From positions 515,910 to 562,871 of the forward strand of contig CAAAJI010000006.1 of NCBI GenBank assembly GCA_900642245.1: 46,962 nucleotides of DNA. The letters run 5' to 3'. The position numbers and the translations under genes were made by a program. Source of the stretch: Fragilaria radians. Lineage: Eukaryota; Bacillariophyta; Fragilariophyceae; Fragilariales; Fragilariaceae. The notes under the pieces were generated by a model that saw only the letters and a list, made by a program, of their open reading frames with translations, made no database searches and was not told the DNA's origin. Below are positions 32,078 through 42,395 of the stretch, one piece after another. Position 1 is the stretch's first letter. The number at the start of each line of letters is the position of its first letter.

Positions 32078-33857
32078 CCTATACCACATTAGGATACTTT
32101 CTACAGGCCTAATCGCTGGCATAGTGCATTACAAAAAGAAGATGAATATTATACCGTTTAAGGAGCTCTTTTGGAAGATTAATATCCAACAACAAAAGGA
32201 GATGTTAAGAATGCACACAAAGATTCCTTCTCCAATTGATACCTCAGAAGAAAACAAATAAGGAAGAAGGAACGGAACGTACATTGCATTTGATTTGAAG
32301 ACCAGGGTTGGACAATCTTCTGACACAACCAAGTGCAAGACAAGCTGAGAAACTTGGAGGAAATCTAAACCCAGAACTCTATGGCGTATGGCACTGAATA
32401 TCACAAGAAGGAAGACCTGTGGATTTCTATAGCAGAAGATCAAGACCCAGCATACTGCAACAGAAAGAGAATTACTATCAATGGTATTATCTCTTGAAGA
32501 ATCTGGAAAAATTCTTTTAGGACAGCAAGTAATAGTTCACACAGCTCATGCAAATCTGACTCACAAAAGAAGAACACAGATAAATATGACTCTCACCCCA
32601 GCCATAAGAACATTTGTTGGAATAGCACAATATCCACATAAAGAAAAGAACTTTATAAAAAACCAGAAAGTATAAATTAAAAGACTTCATGGGGGAAGGA
32701 AAATATATCACTCAATTGCTACAAAGACAGAATAGTAGTTCCAAAACAGTCAAAAGAACATGTAATTGATTGGTATCACATTACCATGTGTCATGCGGGA
32801 ATAAATAGAACAGAAGAAACTATTTCACAACACTTATTTCTGCCCAAGATGAGGGTCCAGATCACAAACGATGTGCAGACATGCCCTAATTGCCAAAGAA
32901 GCAAATGCAAAGTTAAAAAGTATGGATGGCTATCACCAAAGCAGGCAGAAACACGCCGTTGGGACGACGTGTGTGTATTGACTCAATAGAACCATACACA
33001 ATCCGTAAAAAAGAAAAAAAGGATCTCAAATGCAAATGTGTCACAATGATTGACCCAACAACTGGTTGGTTTGAAATATTCCAGTATAATGATAAGAAAT
33101 ATATCACAGTAGCTAACATAGCCAAACAAGAATGGTTCTCAAGATATCCTTGGCCAATTCAGATGACTTATGAAAGGTGTAGTGAGTTTATTGGCCAAGA
33201 CTTCCAGTCCATGATAAAAAGTGACTATGGAATAAAGGAAAACCAATAAAATGACTAGATCGTGGAAAGGGTTCACCAAGTTATTGGGAACATCATCCAA
33301 ACATTTGAGCTAGAAGATAAATACTTGGGTGAAGACAATCCAGGAAAGCTTGTGTTTGGAAGAGGCATGATCTTTCACATACAGCACATAGCCAATTTGG
33401 AAAATATCAAACCAAGAAAACAAAGTACAATAGATCTCAGTTGTAAAAGAGAAATGCCAAGCGTGACATTTCTCCCGTGCAGGAGACAAGGATCTATTGA
33501 ATAAAGGGACAGAAAACAAGCATGGATCCCAGTGCTTTGGCCCCTTTGATACCAGGCAAGTCAATGATAATAGGACAGTGCGCCTTAAGCAGTTTGACTA
33601 GACAAAGAGGCCAATCAACAATTATTCAATGCACTAAAGAAACCTTACGCTAACCAAAGGTTAACTAATTAAGCTAACTGTGCACTTAAATTGGACTTAC
33701 CGAAAATTGATCTTTTACAATTACCAAAGTGCACTCAAGATTCAATGGAAATTTCAGTAATCAAGATTTAATCAGAGGAAGGATTCAATCAGTTACCCTC
33801 TGCAAAAACAAAGTATTAAAATTAATATAATTACACTTCTTTCACCTATAGTGCATT
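32078..33857 (+). mobile_element. Ty3/gypsy LTR retrotransposon remnant B
   Basis: Second version of remnant A, beginning inside the LTR at the gap. Order: LTR 3' end (to about 32130), gag scrap (FKELFWKINIQQ, extending further than in A, to PELYGVWH near 32395), then a direct join to the RNase H region (YHKKEDLWIS, VIVHTAHANLTHKRRTQ), which lacks about 1.15 kb present in A. Then integrase zinc finger (MCHAGINRTEETISQHLFLP, TCPNCQRSK), integrase core (MIDPTTGWFEIFQYNDKK, SEFIGQDFQSMIKSDYGI), and VERVHQVIGNIIQTFEL carrying the catalytic Glu. Where the second catalytic Asp normally sits, TYERC is found. The 3' LTR-like repeat lies at about 33583-33857. Inactive. Confidence 0.86.
33583..33857 (+). 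repeat. LTR-like repeat of gypsy remnant B
   Basis: Matches 28797-29110 but lacks a 40-bp piece (equivalent to 29065-29104), with the join at CCTATA/GTGCATT. Confidence 0.65.
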
Positions 33858-34180
33858 TTTTATTTATAGTATCTATATGCTACGTAAGAAGTTAATGATT
33901 ACACAGTTTAAGAACCTCCTATGGAAGATTAAGATCCAACAGTAAAAGGAGATGCTAATCATGCAAACAAAGATTCCAAGAGTCAAAAAATTGAATCATT
34001 TGCTTCCTGTTCTCCCATTGATTCTTCATAAGACAACAAAGATGGAAGAAGAAAAAGGGAAAATAATTGCAGTTTACTTCTACGACTAAAAATTATTAAA
34101 ATTAATTAAATTACACTTCTATCATATATACCACATTAGGATACTTTCTACTGGTCTAATCAGTTGCATAGTGCAATTGA
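33858..34180 (+). mobile_element. Gypsy gag-start scrap and LTR end (second block)
   Basis: Counterpart of 29111-29430: a gag-start frame (FKNLLWKIKIQQ near 33910) followed by an LTR 3' end (TTAGGATACTTTCTACTGGT near 34136, then CATAGTGCAATTG). Non-coding. Confidence 0.55.
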
Positions 34181-34809
34181 ACGTAAACGAACTTTATTGT
34201 TTTACATGTTGAATGGATTGTCATGGGCCAGCAGTAGATGCCAATATTTAACCGTGCAGCATCTAAAATGCTTGTATTATCCAACAGTTATTTGTTTCAC
34301 TAGGTAAGGTAGGAAATGGATGCAAATAACATGCACGATGAGAACCCTCTGTCAGCGAAGATATTAGATAGAGATAGAACACTAACCTGATGCAGCTGCT
34401 TAGGGGTGTTTAGACATAAACAACTTTTCAATTATAAGCAATACTATGTTTTACCTAATTTGATTTATTAAAAAGTATTTTTTATCTCACCAAGATGTAG
34501 AATAACTGAGTTAGTGACTTTAACTTATATTAGTTAGGAATGAATTAGCATATAACGGTTTTCTCCTAACCCCTAACTGGGAAGTCTAAAATAGATTCCT
34601 CAACCTAAGATTCCAAAAAATGTGTTTCTCTGAAAGCCTACGTGGCCATTTCACTACAAATACATATGATTTTTCTTCCAATCGTATACGTCAATAAGAG
34701 GATGATGCGTAATCTAACGACGTACTAAGATTCGAACCTAACTTCTATGACGTTTGCTTACCCAGAAAAAAATCCCGGCTCCCAAATTAATTCTGCAGAA
34801 ACGTCGACA
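34181..34809. other. Upstream region of metallophosphoesterase copy 2
   Basis: Counterpart of 29431-30066, differing by scattered substitutions and small indels. It should contain the promoter of copy 2. No gene. Confidence 0.5.
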
Positions 34810-36569
34810 ATGGTTAGATTCTGCTCTGTGCTCTTCCTTCTGACCTACAGTCCTGCGGTGGCATTTACTACAATCAAGCCTCGTGCTTCTCTGCGCTCTC
34901 TTCAAGCCGTAGAGGATGAATTTTTAGTCGGAATCTTGGGTGATTTGCACATCGACCCGCGTAAGATGGAAGACTACTACACTGGAAGAGAACAATGGTT
35001 ACCCATATTTGAAGAAGCGAAGGGGTCTCACGGTAACGTTGCCCTAGTTTCACTCGGGGACTTGGGAGAGTCAAAGTCTGTAAGGCCAGAGGAGACATCC
35101 GAGCTCTTTGCAGGAACTACAGAATGCCACGAAATGGCTGCTGAATTCTTGGGATCCTTCGGAGTGCCGTACGAGGTTGTCGGTGGGAACCACGGTGAGT
35201 AGATCCTCTTTTGTACTCTAATGTTCACATTCTGGATTCTAATACTATCTTGTTCTTAAAAGATCTCGAGGGAATTGATGAATTTTCCACGGATGAAGCA
35301 AACTTGGAAATGTTTCTGAGGGTACACAACAAACCAGCACCTCATTTCAGTCGCCTTATCGCGGAAAAGACTCTTCTTGTTGGTTTAACATCAACTGTCT
35401 TCCGTTCTGCAAAATATACTTCTCACGAGGTGACCATCGACCAAGAGCAGCTCAAATGGTTTGAAGATACGGTAAAATCACATCCTGCAGCGGATGGTTG
35501 GAAAATCTTTGTATTTACACATGCACCCCCAAACGGAAGCGGCCTTAGAGTCCTCCAAGAAAATCACGTTGTCAACGGATGCTGCTGGTTGAATCACTCC
35601 AATGATAAGGAATGCCGCAAATTCATTGAATTGGTTAGAGAAAATCGCTGTATCAAGGGATGGTTTTCGGGACACTTTCATTTGGGACAAGATTATCAAG
35701 ACTCTATCACCTTTCCGACAATCGATCCAGCTGTCGGTCCATATCCGAACCGGGGAAGTTGCACATTCGCACAAACTTCAGTTATGAGAGGTGGCACATC
35801 GAGAGATTCAAGACAGCAATCTCGCCTTCTACGTGGAAACAAGGATGGCTTTGAGATTTGCACCGTTGACCACAAAAATGGAGGAAAGGTTCGTGTAGAT
35901 GCTTCCATAACCTACCGCGATGACAGTCATGAAGTTGGTGTTTATACACACGAGGATATTGCATACAAGCACGACAAGTTCTTCAAGGTGTACCAACCAT
36001 GCGCCGGTGATGCCCTACATGCACCTGATAGTGGCCTGATTCAGTACAAAGATAACCTCATTCTTGAGTCTAACATTTCAAAGGAATCAGTAGCATGGTG
36101 GTACCTTGCTTGCGGTCGTGTTCTAGGAATGTTGAATGGAATGTTGATCGAATACGACCCATCAACTCTAGCCCCTCTTGGTCTTGTTGTTGGTGCAGAT
36201 GAATTAGTAGGTAAGAGAATTGCAGTTATTGATTCAGGAATAGATGGAGAGTGTGCCATTTCGGACGATGTAGGAATGGAGGGTGCCGACTGTAGTGAAG
36301 CTGAGGCGCGTGAACAGGCAGTCATCTTGTTTGACGAGAACGATGGCAGTGTAACAGTTGTCCAACCTAACGAAGATGGCTCTTATTGGAGAAAAATAGT
36401 TAGAAACAAGATGGTCCGTATGAAGGAAGTCCGTCGTGAAAAGGCTGCAAAGGTATTTGCAAAGAGTGTATTGAAAACAGACACACCATCTGTCGTGTCC
36501 TCTTGGGGTCCTTACACTTCTACATCTGGCACAGCAAAAAAAACCGGTGTAGTAGGTCTTACTGTATAA
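34810..36569 (+). CDS. Calcineurin-like metallophosphoesterase, plastid-targeted (copy 2)
   Basis: Two exons (34810-35194, 35263-36569; 68-nt intron) give 563 residues. The protein matches copy 1 except Phe for Leu at residue 9, inside the signal peptide. The presequence (PAVA-F), GDLH, GDLGE, GNHD, THAPP and GHFH motifs are all intact. At DNA level exon 1 and the intron carry several differences from copy 1, mostly silent, while from about 20 bases into exon 2 to the shared 3' flank I saw none. This copy is continuous with unique sequence downstream, so it is the more trustworthy locus. If the block is an unmerged haplotype, the organism has one such gene here with two alleles. Confidence 0.92.
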
Positions 36570-36799
36570 GAAGAAATACAGAGATGTCTAGAATAACTTA
36601 AAGGTCTCAACAAATCATGCATGATATTAAGTAGCAAATTAATGATAGCAATTAGTTGAATCAATATCGATAACATGTAGTATCTTGTTAAAGCTCTTGA
36701 AAGGAACAATTTCATACAAACTGACAAGGATTATCTTCAATGCCTGCATACCTGACAAAGATTCGAGGATGATCAAACAGAGTCATCGTAAATGCCCGG

Positions 36800-37190
36800 A
36801 AACTACGGACTCTTATGACGCAACTAAACAGGTCAAATAACATTCATCGTCTTCTCAAGTCTTAACTCTTCATATTTGATATACCATGGCGAGTCTACCC
36901 CGCTAGATTAAACGGCTTGTGTCAAAACAATATCCTCCTCATTTCCGGCTTGCAATGTGCTTCCTTGGAATGCTGGTGTCACAAAAATCTCACTATCAGT
37001 TTTCAATTCATATTGATGCACAATGAACATTTTCTCCTTTCTTCCATTTAAAATATAAGAGAGGATCATATGGACTCTTTTCAAACCCCATTTCTTTCAA
37101 TACTCTAAGAGGCTCCATCCAGAATGCGCTAGGTGAGATAAGTCCAATATCTCAATGACTTTTTCCCAGAAACTGAACTTCTTTCCTGCT
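36800..37190 (-). mobile_element. Ty1/copia reverse transcriptase scrap
   Basis: On the minus strand near 37125-37030 a frame reads FWMEPLRVLKEMGFEKSPYD and then PLLYFKWKKGENV, resembling the copia RT segment with consensus FW-LL-A---MG--KS--DPCLYFKW. It stops soon after, before the YVDD site. Surrounding frames are full of stops. The match is short but distinctive. The rest of this stretch holds nothing I can name. Confidence 0.55.
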
Positions 37191-37996
37191 TAGATTCTTT
37201 TATTTTCGCATTTGACGCATATTGGTATGAAAATGGACAACTTTCTCTCCTTGTCTACCAAAGATTTCGTTTTTCACTCTATGATTTGAAATTACCCTAA
37301 CGATACAAAGGGTTTGTCCCTTCAATCAGATTATCCTCAAAGGTTTAGAATTCGTCCGAATTTTTATCATTAATGTAGCCATTTCTTTGAGTGTGTGGAA
37401 TGATAACTTTAGTTTTGTTTATGTTCATGAGCTCGCTTCAAATGCATTCATTTACAGCTTTTGCAGTCAACTGAGTGCTTTCCGGTTGAATGGGTCATTC
37501 TCATGAGTTACGATCTTACGGACAGATACATGATACTTGACGAAAGAAATCATCCCATAAATATTGGAAATTGGATGGAAATCTTACTTAAACAATATCC
37601 GGTTATAACTTAGAGCAAAGAAAAAAGATATAATTGGACATTAAGAATCTCTCCCACTATAGAAAAAACATATTTCACAGTCTCAAGTCTTGCAAACAGT
37701 TCCTTTTCAGACTTTCAAAAACAATCAAGACGCATTTCTTTGCTACATTCAAGAATTTAGATTTGAAAGTGGTAACAAAGAAACGAGTTCCAAGGATTGG
37801 AAGAGAACGCCAATAACTTTTTTGAGGTTGAGTGGTAACTGCATCGTCAAAGGTAAGAATCCTGGGACACTTTGGAAACTATATATTTAGGAATGCATAT
37901 GCGTTATCCATTTAGTCTTGAAAATCGGATAATTGATGTGCTTGTGATTATTTGATGACAGGAACAAAAGTGTTAACTTATCGGTCTTAGTCATCG
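37191..37996. other. Intergenic, no gene recognised
   Basis: AT-rich with only short frames. A GTAAGA donor at 37853 and a TTAG acceptor at 37990 could define a 138-nt intron leading to the small frame at 38000, but neither flanking frame resembles a known protein. Confidence 0.35.
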
Positions 37997-37999
37997 ACA

Positions 38000-38260
38000 A
38001 TGGCGACTGTTTTTGAAGTAATCATTGATGCTAAATTTGGCTGCAAGAATTTGAAATCTGCAGATGCTAATCTTGATATGAGAATAAACAAAGATGGAAC
38101 AATCTCCTTCTTTTGGATGATAAACTCATTGAATTCACGTTTTCTCACACGCTATGCAACATCGCGAATTCTGTCACACCCACGATGGGAGAAAATAAGA
38201 AAGGATTTTAATTCTAGTCAAGAGAAAGGAATTGGAAGAAAATCTTCTTCAGAGATTTGA
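38000..38260 (+). CDS. Possible small protein, unknown
   Basis: An 86-residue frame starting with ATG in a fair context (CGACAATGGC), as at other genes here. It has no recognised domain, signal peptide or membrane segment; the C-terminal third is basic. It may be the last exon of a gene with an upstream exon near 37,690-37,852, or chance. Nothing in the sequence confirms expression. Confidence 0.2.
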   Translation: MATVFEVIIDAKFGCKNLKSADANLDMRINKDGTISFFWMINSLNSRFLTRYATSRILSHPRWEKIRKDFNSSQEKGIGRKSSSEI

Positions 38261-38535
38261 GGACTAACCTTGTAAGTTACATGGGAACACGCATGTAAAA
38301 AAGTAATAACGATCAAGGGAAACCAAGTCAAACACGATGTAAACCAAAGTTCAGGATAGAAACAAGAATAAGAATAACTCATCTTTGAGAACCTCTTTTC
38401 TTTGACAATTTACTTTCACGCAGCAACATATCATTTCAGGAATATGCATGTACTTTATCAAAAGTTCTTGAAAATCAACGGAAACATTTTTAACAGTTGT
38501 ATTTATGTATATTGTACCAAATGTTCTTTTCCAGT

Positions 38536-38607
38536 TCTCTTATAGTGAAGTGGTTATCACCCTTGACTTTGAATCAAGTATCCTCGGTTCGAATCCGGGT
38601 AAGAGAA
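38536..38607 (+). tRNA. tRNA-Gln (anticodon UUG)
   Basis: The cloverleaf folds fully: acceptor stem TCTCTTA/TAAGAGA, D stem GTGA/TCAC, anticodon stem CTTGA/TCAAG with loop CTTTGAA (anticodon TTG at 38569-38571), four-base variable loop, T stem CTCGG/CCGGG with loop TTCGAAT, discriminator A. There is no intron and no encoded CCA. The internal Pol III boxes are present: A box TAGTGAAGTGG and a perfect B box GGTTCGAATCC. It is a nuclear tRNA reading CAA (and CAG by wobble) codons. Confidence 0.97.
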
Positions 38608-38608
38608 C

Positions 38609-38615
38609 TTTTTTT
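38609..38615 (+). terminator. RNA polymerase III terminator of tRNA-Gln
   Basis: Run of seven T beginning two bases after the tRNA 3' end. Confidence 0.9.
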
Positions 38616-38834
38616 CACAATTTTAATGATGCTGACGACCTCTGATGCTATGATACTTTTCTTTGTATAAAATAAATGGGTGTTACTCATGAAGCATTTT
38701 TCGATAAGGTTGGAACTTTGTTTTTCAAATTGTCTTTTTCTTAAACTTCATCCAGCAATCTTTCTCTTACAGCAGTATTGAATATCAGGAATAGAATATC
38801 TGACATTGTATTGAATTGTCTAGTGCAGGCTTTC

Positions 38835-40388
38835 ATGTTTTGTGTGTTTACAAAGGTATTTCCAAGGGTTTCATCCGTCCCGTCATCCATTCGACATAAT
38901 TTGCAAAGATACATTTCTTTTCGAGGTGGCGCTCAAGGTCACCGAGTATATATTGCTGTTGGATCAAATTTAGGGCATCGCTTCGATAATATTATGAGAG
39001 GTATTGATTTACTTTGCGAATCATGTAGTGAAGTCATGTTGGTTCGGACCTCAACGTTACTGGAAACCCGACCAATGTATGTTTCAAATCAGCCCGCGTT
39101 TCTGAACGGTGTCGTAGAAATCGAAACTTGTTTGCAACCAAAAGACCTTCTAAAGCGAATTAAGGATATTGAACGAAAACTAGGAAGGGATTTCAATGGG
39201 ATTCGAAATGGTCCTCGACCACTGGACCTAGACATCATTATGTACGGCGTTGAGAATGAACGTTCCATCGAAATAAATGACGACGATGAGCTACAAATTC
39301 CTCATCCTCGTCTGGCGGAGCGCGAATTTGTGTTGGCTCCACTTATCGATTTGGGAGCATCTCATATCCTCCACCCCGTTTTCAATCGAACGATTGATTC
39401 ACTCTTCAAGGACCTACAGAAATCGACCACCTTAGAGGCGATTCCAGTATTGCCTCTACCGCGAAATCGTCGTATTTATTTCAATGAAACTATCATAATG
39501 GGAATCCTTAATGTCACGCCCGACAGCTTTAGTGATGGAGGAAACTTTCTTGGCAATGTTGACATGGCTGTGAATCAAGCGTTAAATATGGTGGCTGATG
39601 GTGCTGGAATTATTGATGTGGGGGGAGAGTCCACTAGGCCTGGTGCTATGGAAGTTGCCATTGAAGAAGAATTGAATCGTGTTATTCCTGTAATCAAAGG
39701 AATAAGAAACCGTAAGTTTGACGGATAGATTATTTCATATTTACCTTTAATACATTACTCATATCGCTCCTTTTCGTTAATTCAAGGATCTGATATCCCA
39801 ATTTCTATCGACACGAGGCATTCACAAGTGGCCAAGGCTGCAGTAGACGCTGGGGCTGATATAGTGAACGATGTATCCGGTGGGACATTTGATCCGAAAA
39901 TGTTGAAAACTGTTTCTCAAATGGGAGTACCTATCATTCTTATGCACATGCGCGGCACACCAGAAACTATGCAATCTTTCACTCAATATTCTAATATTGT
40001 AGATGAAGTTGCCACCGAACTGCGCAGTCGATCCGAACAGGCACAATGTGCTGGTATTCATAGATGGCATCAGGTTCTGGATCCAGGTATTGGATTTGCG
40101 AAAGATCTTGAGGGGAATCTAAAGTTACTAAAGCATTACGGGGAACTGCAAGCAAAGCTGAACAATATTCCTCTGCTTCTCGGTACAAGTCGAAAAGGTT
40201 TCATTGGCAAGTTAACAGGTGAGAAAGTTGCTTCCGAGCGAGACTTTGGCACAGTTGCTTCATGTGTCGCAGCAATTTGTCTCGGAGGAGGAACTTCTAG
40301 ATTTAATATTCTTCGAGTACATAATGTGAAAGGCGTGAAGCAAGGCACAGTCATTATGGATGCAATTCGAGGAGCTAATTTGGAATAA
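38835..40388 (+). CDS. Bifunctional HPPK-DHPS (folate biosynthesis)
   Basis: Two exons (38835-39711, 39787-40388; 75-nt intron) give 492 residues. I use the first ATG; the frame is open upstream without ATG, and acceptor-like sites near 38772 leave an extra 5' exon possible. The N-terminal 35 residues are basic with few acids (TKVFPRVSSVPSSIRHNLQR) and could be a mitochondrial leader, as in plants. HPPK domain: YIAVGSNLGHR (about 39-50) to the signature NGPRPLDLDIIMYG (125-138) and IPHPRLAEREFVLAPL. DHPS domain from about 220: MGILNVTPDSFSDGG, GAGIIDVGGESTRPGA, then in exon 2 SIDTRH, ADIVNDVSGG, MHMRGTP, VLDPGIGFAK and LGTSRKGFIG. It pyrophosphorylates 6-hydroxymethyl-dihydropterin and joins it to p-aminobenzoate; DHPS is the sulfonamide target. 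There is no dihydroneopterin aldolase domain. A tRNA-Gln lies about 230 bases upstream. Confidence 0.97.
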
Positions 40389-40403
40389 ACCACTTTTATT
40401 GTC

Positions 40404-42395
40404 TTAATTTGTTAAATTACCACTTTCTGCGTGTCCCATACTTATGCTAGCTGACTTTGCTTCTTCAGCTGCCACAATATCTCCTAGTTCCTCCAAAACT
40501 CTACTGTAACGAAGCCATTCTTCAGGTGAAGCTGGTCGTAGGGCAACTCCACGGCTGCAAGTAGATCTAGCTTGAGAAAGGGCTTCGAGATCTTTGTTTG
40601 TTTTTAGTGCAGCATAGCAGAGACCGATTTCAAACAAAGGACGTGCGTCAATGACCCAAAAGTCATTAGTGTTGCTGTTATATAACAAGTTGGTCACCTT
40701 TTTCCACTCATCGTGCATGGTCTCCAAACAAGGTTCACCTTTTCCTAATTTCATCAAGCCACCCAATTGTCTAGCGCCGACTATAGGATTACCCTCATTT
40801 ACAAATCGGAGTTCGTCTATATCATGACAAGCGAGAGCAGCAGCAACTTGAACGGATTGAGGCAGTGATGAATAATCTCCAACATATTCTTGTAATAGAG
40901 TTAACCAGGCCGTCTGAAGCTGGTTCCACCGACTGTCAGAACTAAGAACGTATCCATGCATCGTAATTCGTACCAGTACAAAAGTTGCGATGGTCAGAAG
41001 TTGTGGAGTTGGAGGCAACCAAGTTAGTCTGTCTACAGTGTTTGCATTTACGTTAATTTCCGGAGCGTTTGGTAACTCAGGATCGACTTCTCGAACAAAC
41101 AAGCGATCCAAGAATGACTTGATCATAACTCTTGGAAGAGGATTCGGAACTCGAAGATTACTGGCCTTGTTAGGAATTCCTTCTGCATAACCAGAATAAA
41201 GAAAGACTCGTGTAAAAGCCTCGTCGTAGGTACGAAGGATAGGATGGGGATTGGATCCTCCGTCACGATCCAATGAAAAAAGTGTTCCATATCCATAAAG
41301 TTTAGAGTCAAAGAATAGTAAGCCAGCAGCTTCAAAGTATTTGACTCCGTCATAATTGCGAAGCGCAGATATTCCTTCCGCCACCCGACCCTCTGCGTCG
41401 TATATATGAGAATTTGCCCAACTAATCAATCCCTTGCAGCCATCAAAATCAATTTGAGGGGAGATTTTTAGAATTAAGTTCTCGGCGGCTGTAAATTGAC
41501 CCCCGGCTGCCATACCGACAGCCATGAGGGAAGCTACCACTGAAAAGTTTGGCATGACGAGTTGTCGATCCATACAATAAGAATAAACTGTTGTGGCAGC
41601 ACGAAGAGCAGATTCTCTATCGCCCAGTACGGAGGCCAAATCTATGGCGAAAGAGAGAGCAAGTGGATCACCTGGACACATACATAAGATGTGTAGGTAT
41701 ATTTGCAATGCCTCTCTTCGTTTGTGACGAAGTAGAAGATCCAAGGCTGCCAAATGATGTTTCTCTCGATGAGTCAAACTTGGATTATCCTTTTGAGAGA
41801 CAGCTTCGTTAGCAAGGTTCATTAGATTGACTTTCTGCTTTGTAGTCTGCAATAATTCATCGACACGTTTTAAATACATGACATCAGCTTGCATCAACAA
41901 CGGCCCGACTGCCAAAACATTCATCATTGGAATCTGAAGGGGATCCTCAGATCCGTTACCAGGTATCGCTTCCAGTAAATCAGCCCAAGTAATTGCAGAT
42001 GAGTGTGCTGCCTTGATCTGAATGCCCTCTTCACCGGCGCCTCCTGTACTCGATTTTCCCCGAGTTAGTATAGTCAATAAAAAGGTTTCGTAGTGTTTTA
42101 ATGCAAGAGATGCATCTTTGGGAGGCGAAAGAAAGGTTATTCTTTGTGAAAAGGAGTCCTGGTAAGAAGTGCTTACTACTTCTTCTGAGACGGAAGATGA
42201 GGAAAGCCATCGACGACATCCTGGGGGAGAATACACAGCATGTGATGTGGGATTACGGCACATCTTTTTAATATCAAGCGTCCGTTCAACTTTACAATAA
42301 TTTGATGACGGATCTGATGGTGAAATCGGCCGAATGATCAAAGGTAAGATCGATTCCCATCTTCGGAGAGGTCGATGAAATCCTGCTCGAATCAT
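40404..42395 (-). CDS. TTC38-like tetratricopeptide repeat protein, possibly mitochondrial
   Basis: A single exon of 663 residues from the first ATG. The N-terminal 70 residues are basic and serine-rich (MIRAGFHRPLRRWES), consistent with a mitochondrial leader. The middle has helical repeats: HKRREALQIYLHILCMCPGD, then PLALSFAIDLASVLGDRESA resembles the TTC38 block in which a first repeat is followed by D-LALKFSHDAYFYLG. A later stretch (FTAAENLILKISPQIDFDGC, AEGRVAEGISALRNYDGVKYFE, PHPILRTYDEAFTRVF) follows the TTC38 order. The C-terminal 90 residues hold another helical pair (EEWLRYSRVLEELGDIVAAEE). TTC38 proteins have no established biochemical role. The 3' end faces the HPPK-DHPS gene with only 15 nt between stop codons. 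Family call is moderate. Confidence 0.75.
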   Translation of the reverse strand: MIRAGFHRPLRRWESILPLIIRPISPSDPSSNYCKVERTLDIKKMCRNPTSHAVYSPPGCRRWLSSSSVSEEVVSTSYQDSFSQRITFLSPPKDASLALKHYETFLLTILTRGKSSTGGAGEEGIQIKAAHSSAITWADLLEAIPGNGSEDPLQIPMMNVLAVGPLLMQADVMYLKRVDELLQTTKQKVNLMNLANEAVSQKDNPSLTHREKHHLAALDLLLRHKRREALQIYLHILCMCPGDPLALSFAIDLASVLGDRESALRAATTVYSYCMDRQLVMPNFSVVASLMAVGMAAGGQFTAAENLILKISPQIDFDGCKGLISWANSHIYDAEGRVAEGISALRNYDGVKYFEAAGLLFFDSKLYGYGTLFSLDRDGGSNPHPILRTYDEAFTRVFLYSGYAEGIPNKASNLRVPNPLPRVMIKSFLDRLFVREVDPELPNAPEINVNANTVDRLTWLPPTPQLLTIATFVLVRITMHGYVLSSDSRWNQLQTAWLTLLQEYVGDYSSLPQSVQVAAALACHDIDELRFVNEGNPIVGARQLGGLMKLGKGEPCLETMHDEWKKVTNLLYNSNTNDFWVIDARPLFEIGLCYAALKTNKDLEALSQARSTCSRGVALRPASPEEWLRYSRVLEELGDIVAAEEAKSASISMGHAESGNLTN

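Noticed and set aside
25893..36799. A new gene-capturing mobile element carrying a metallophosphoesterase
   Set aside because: The gene lies outside the LTR-like repeats, has its own intron, and the second copy is better explained by haplotypes joined across an assembly gap.
40990..41812. Plus-strand frames over the TTC38-like gene
   Set aside because: Antisense shadows with no homology.
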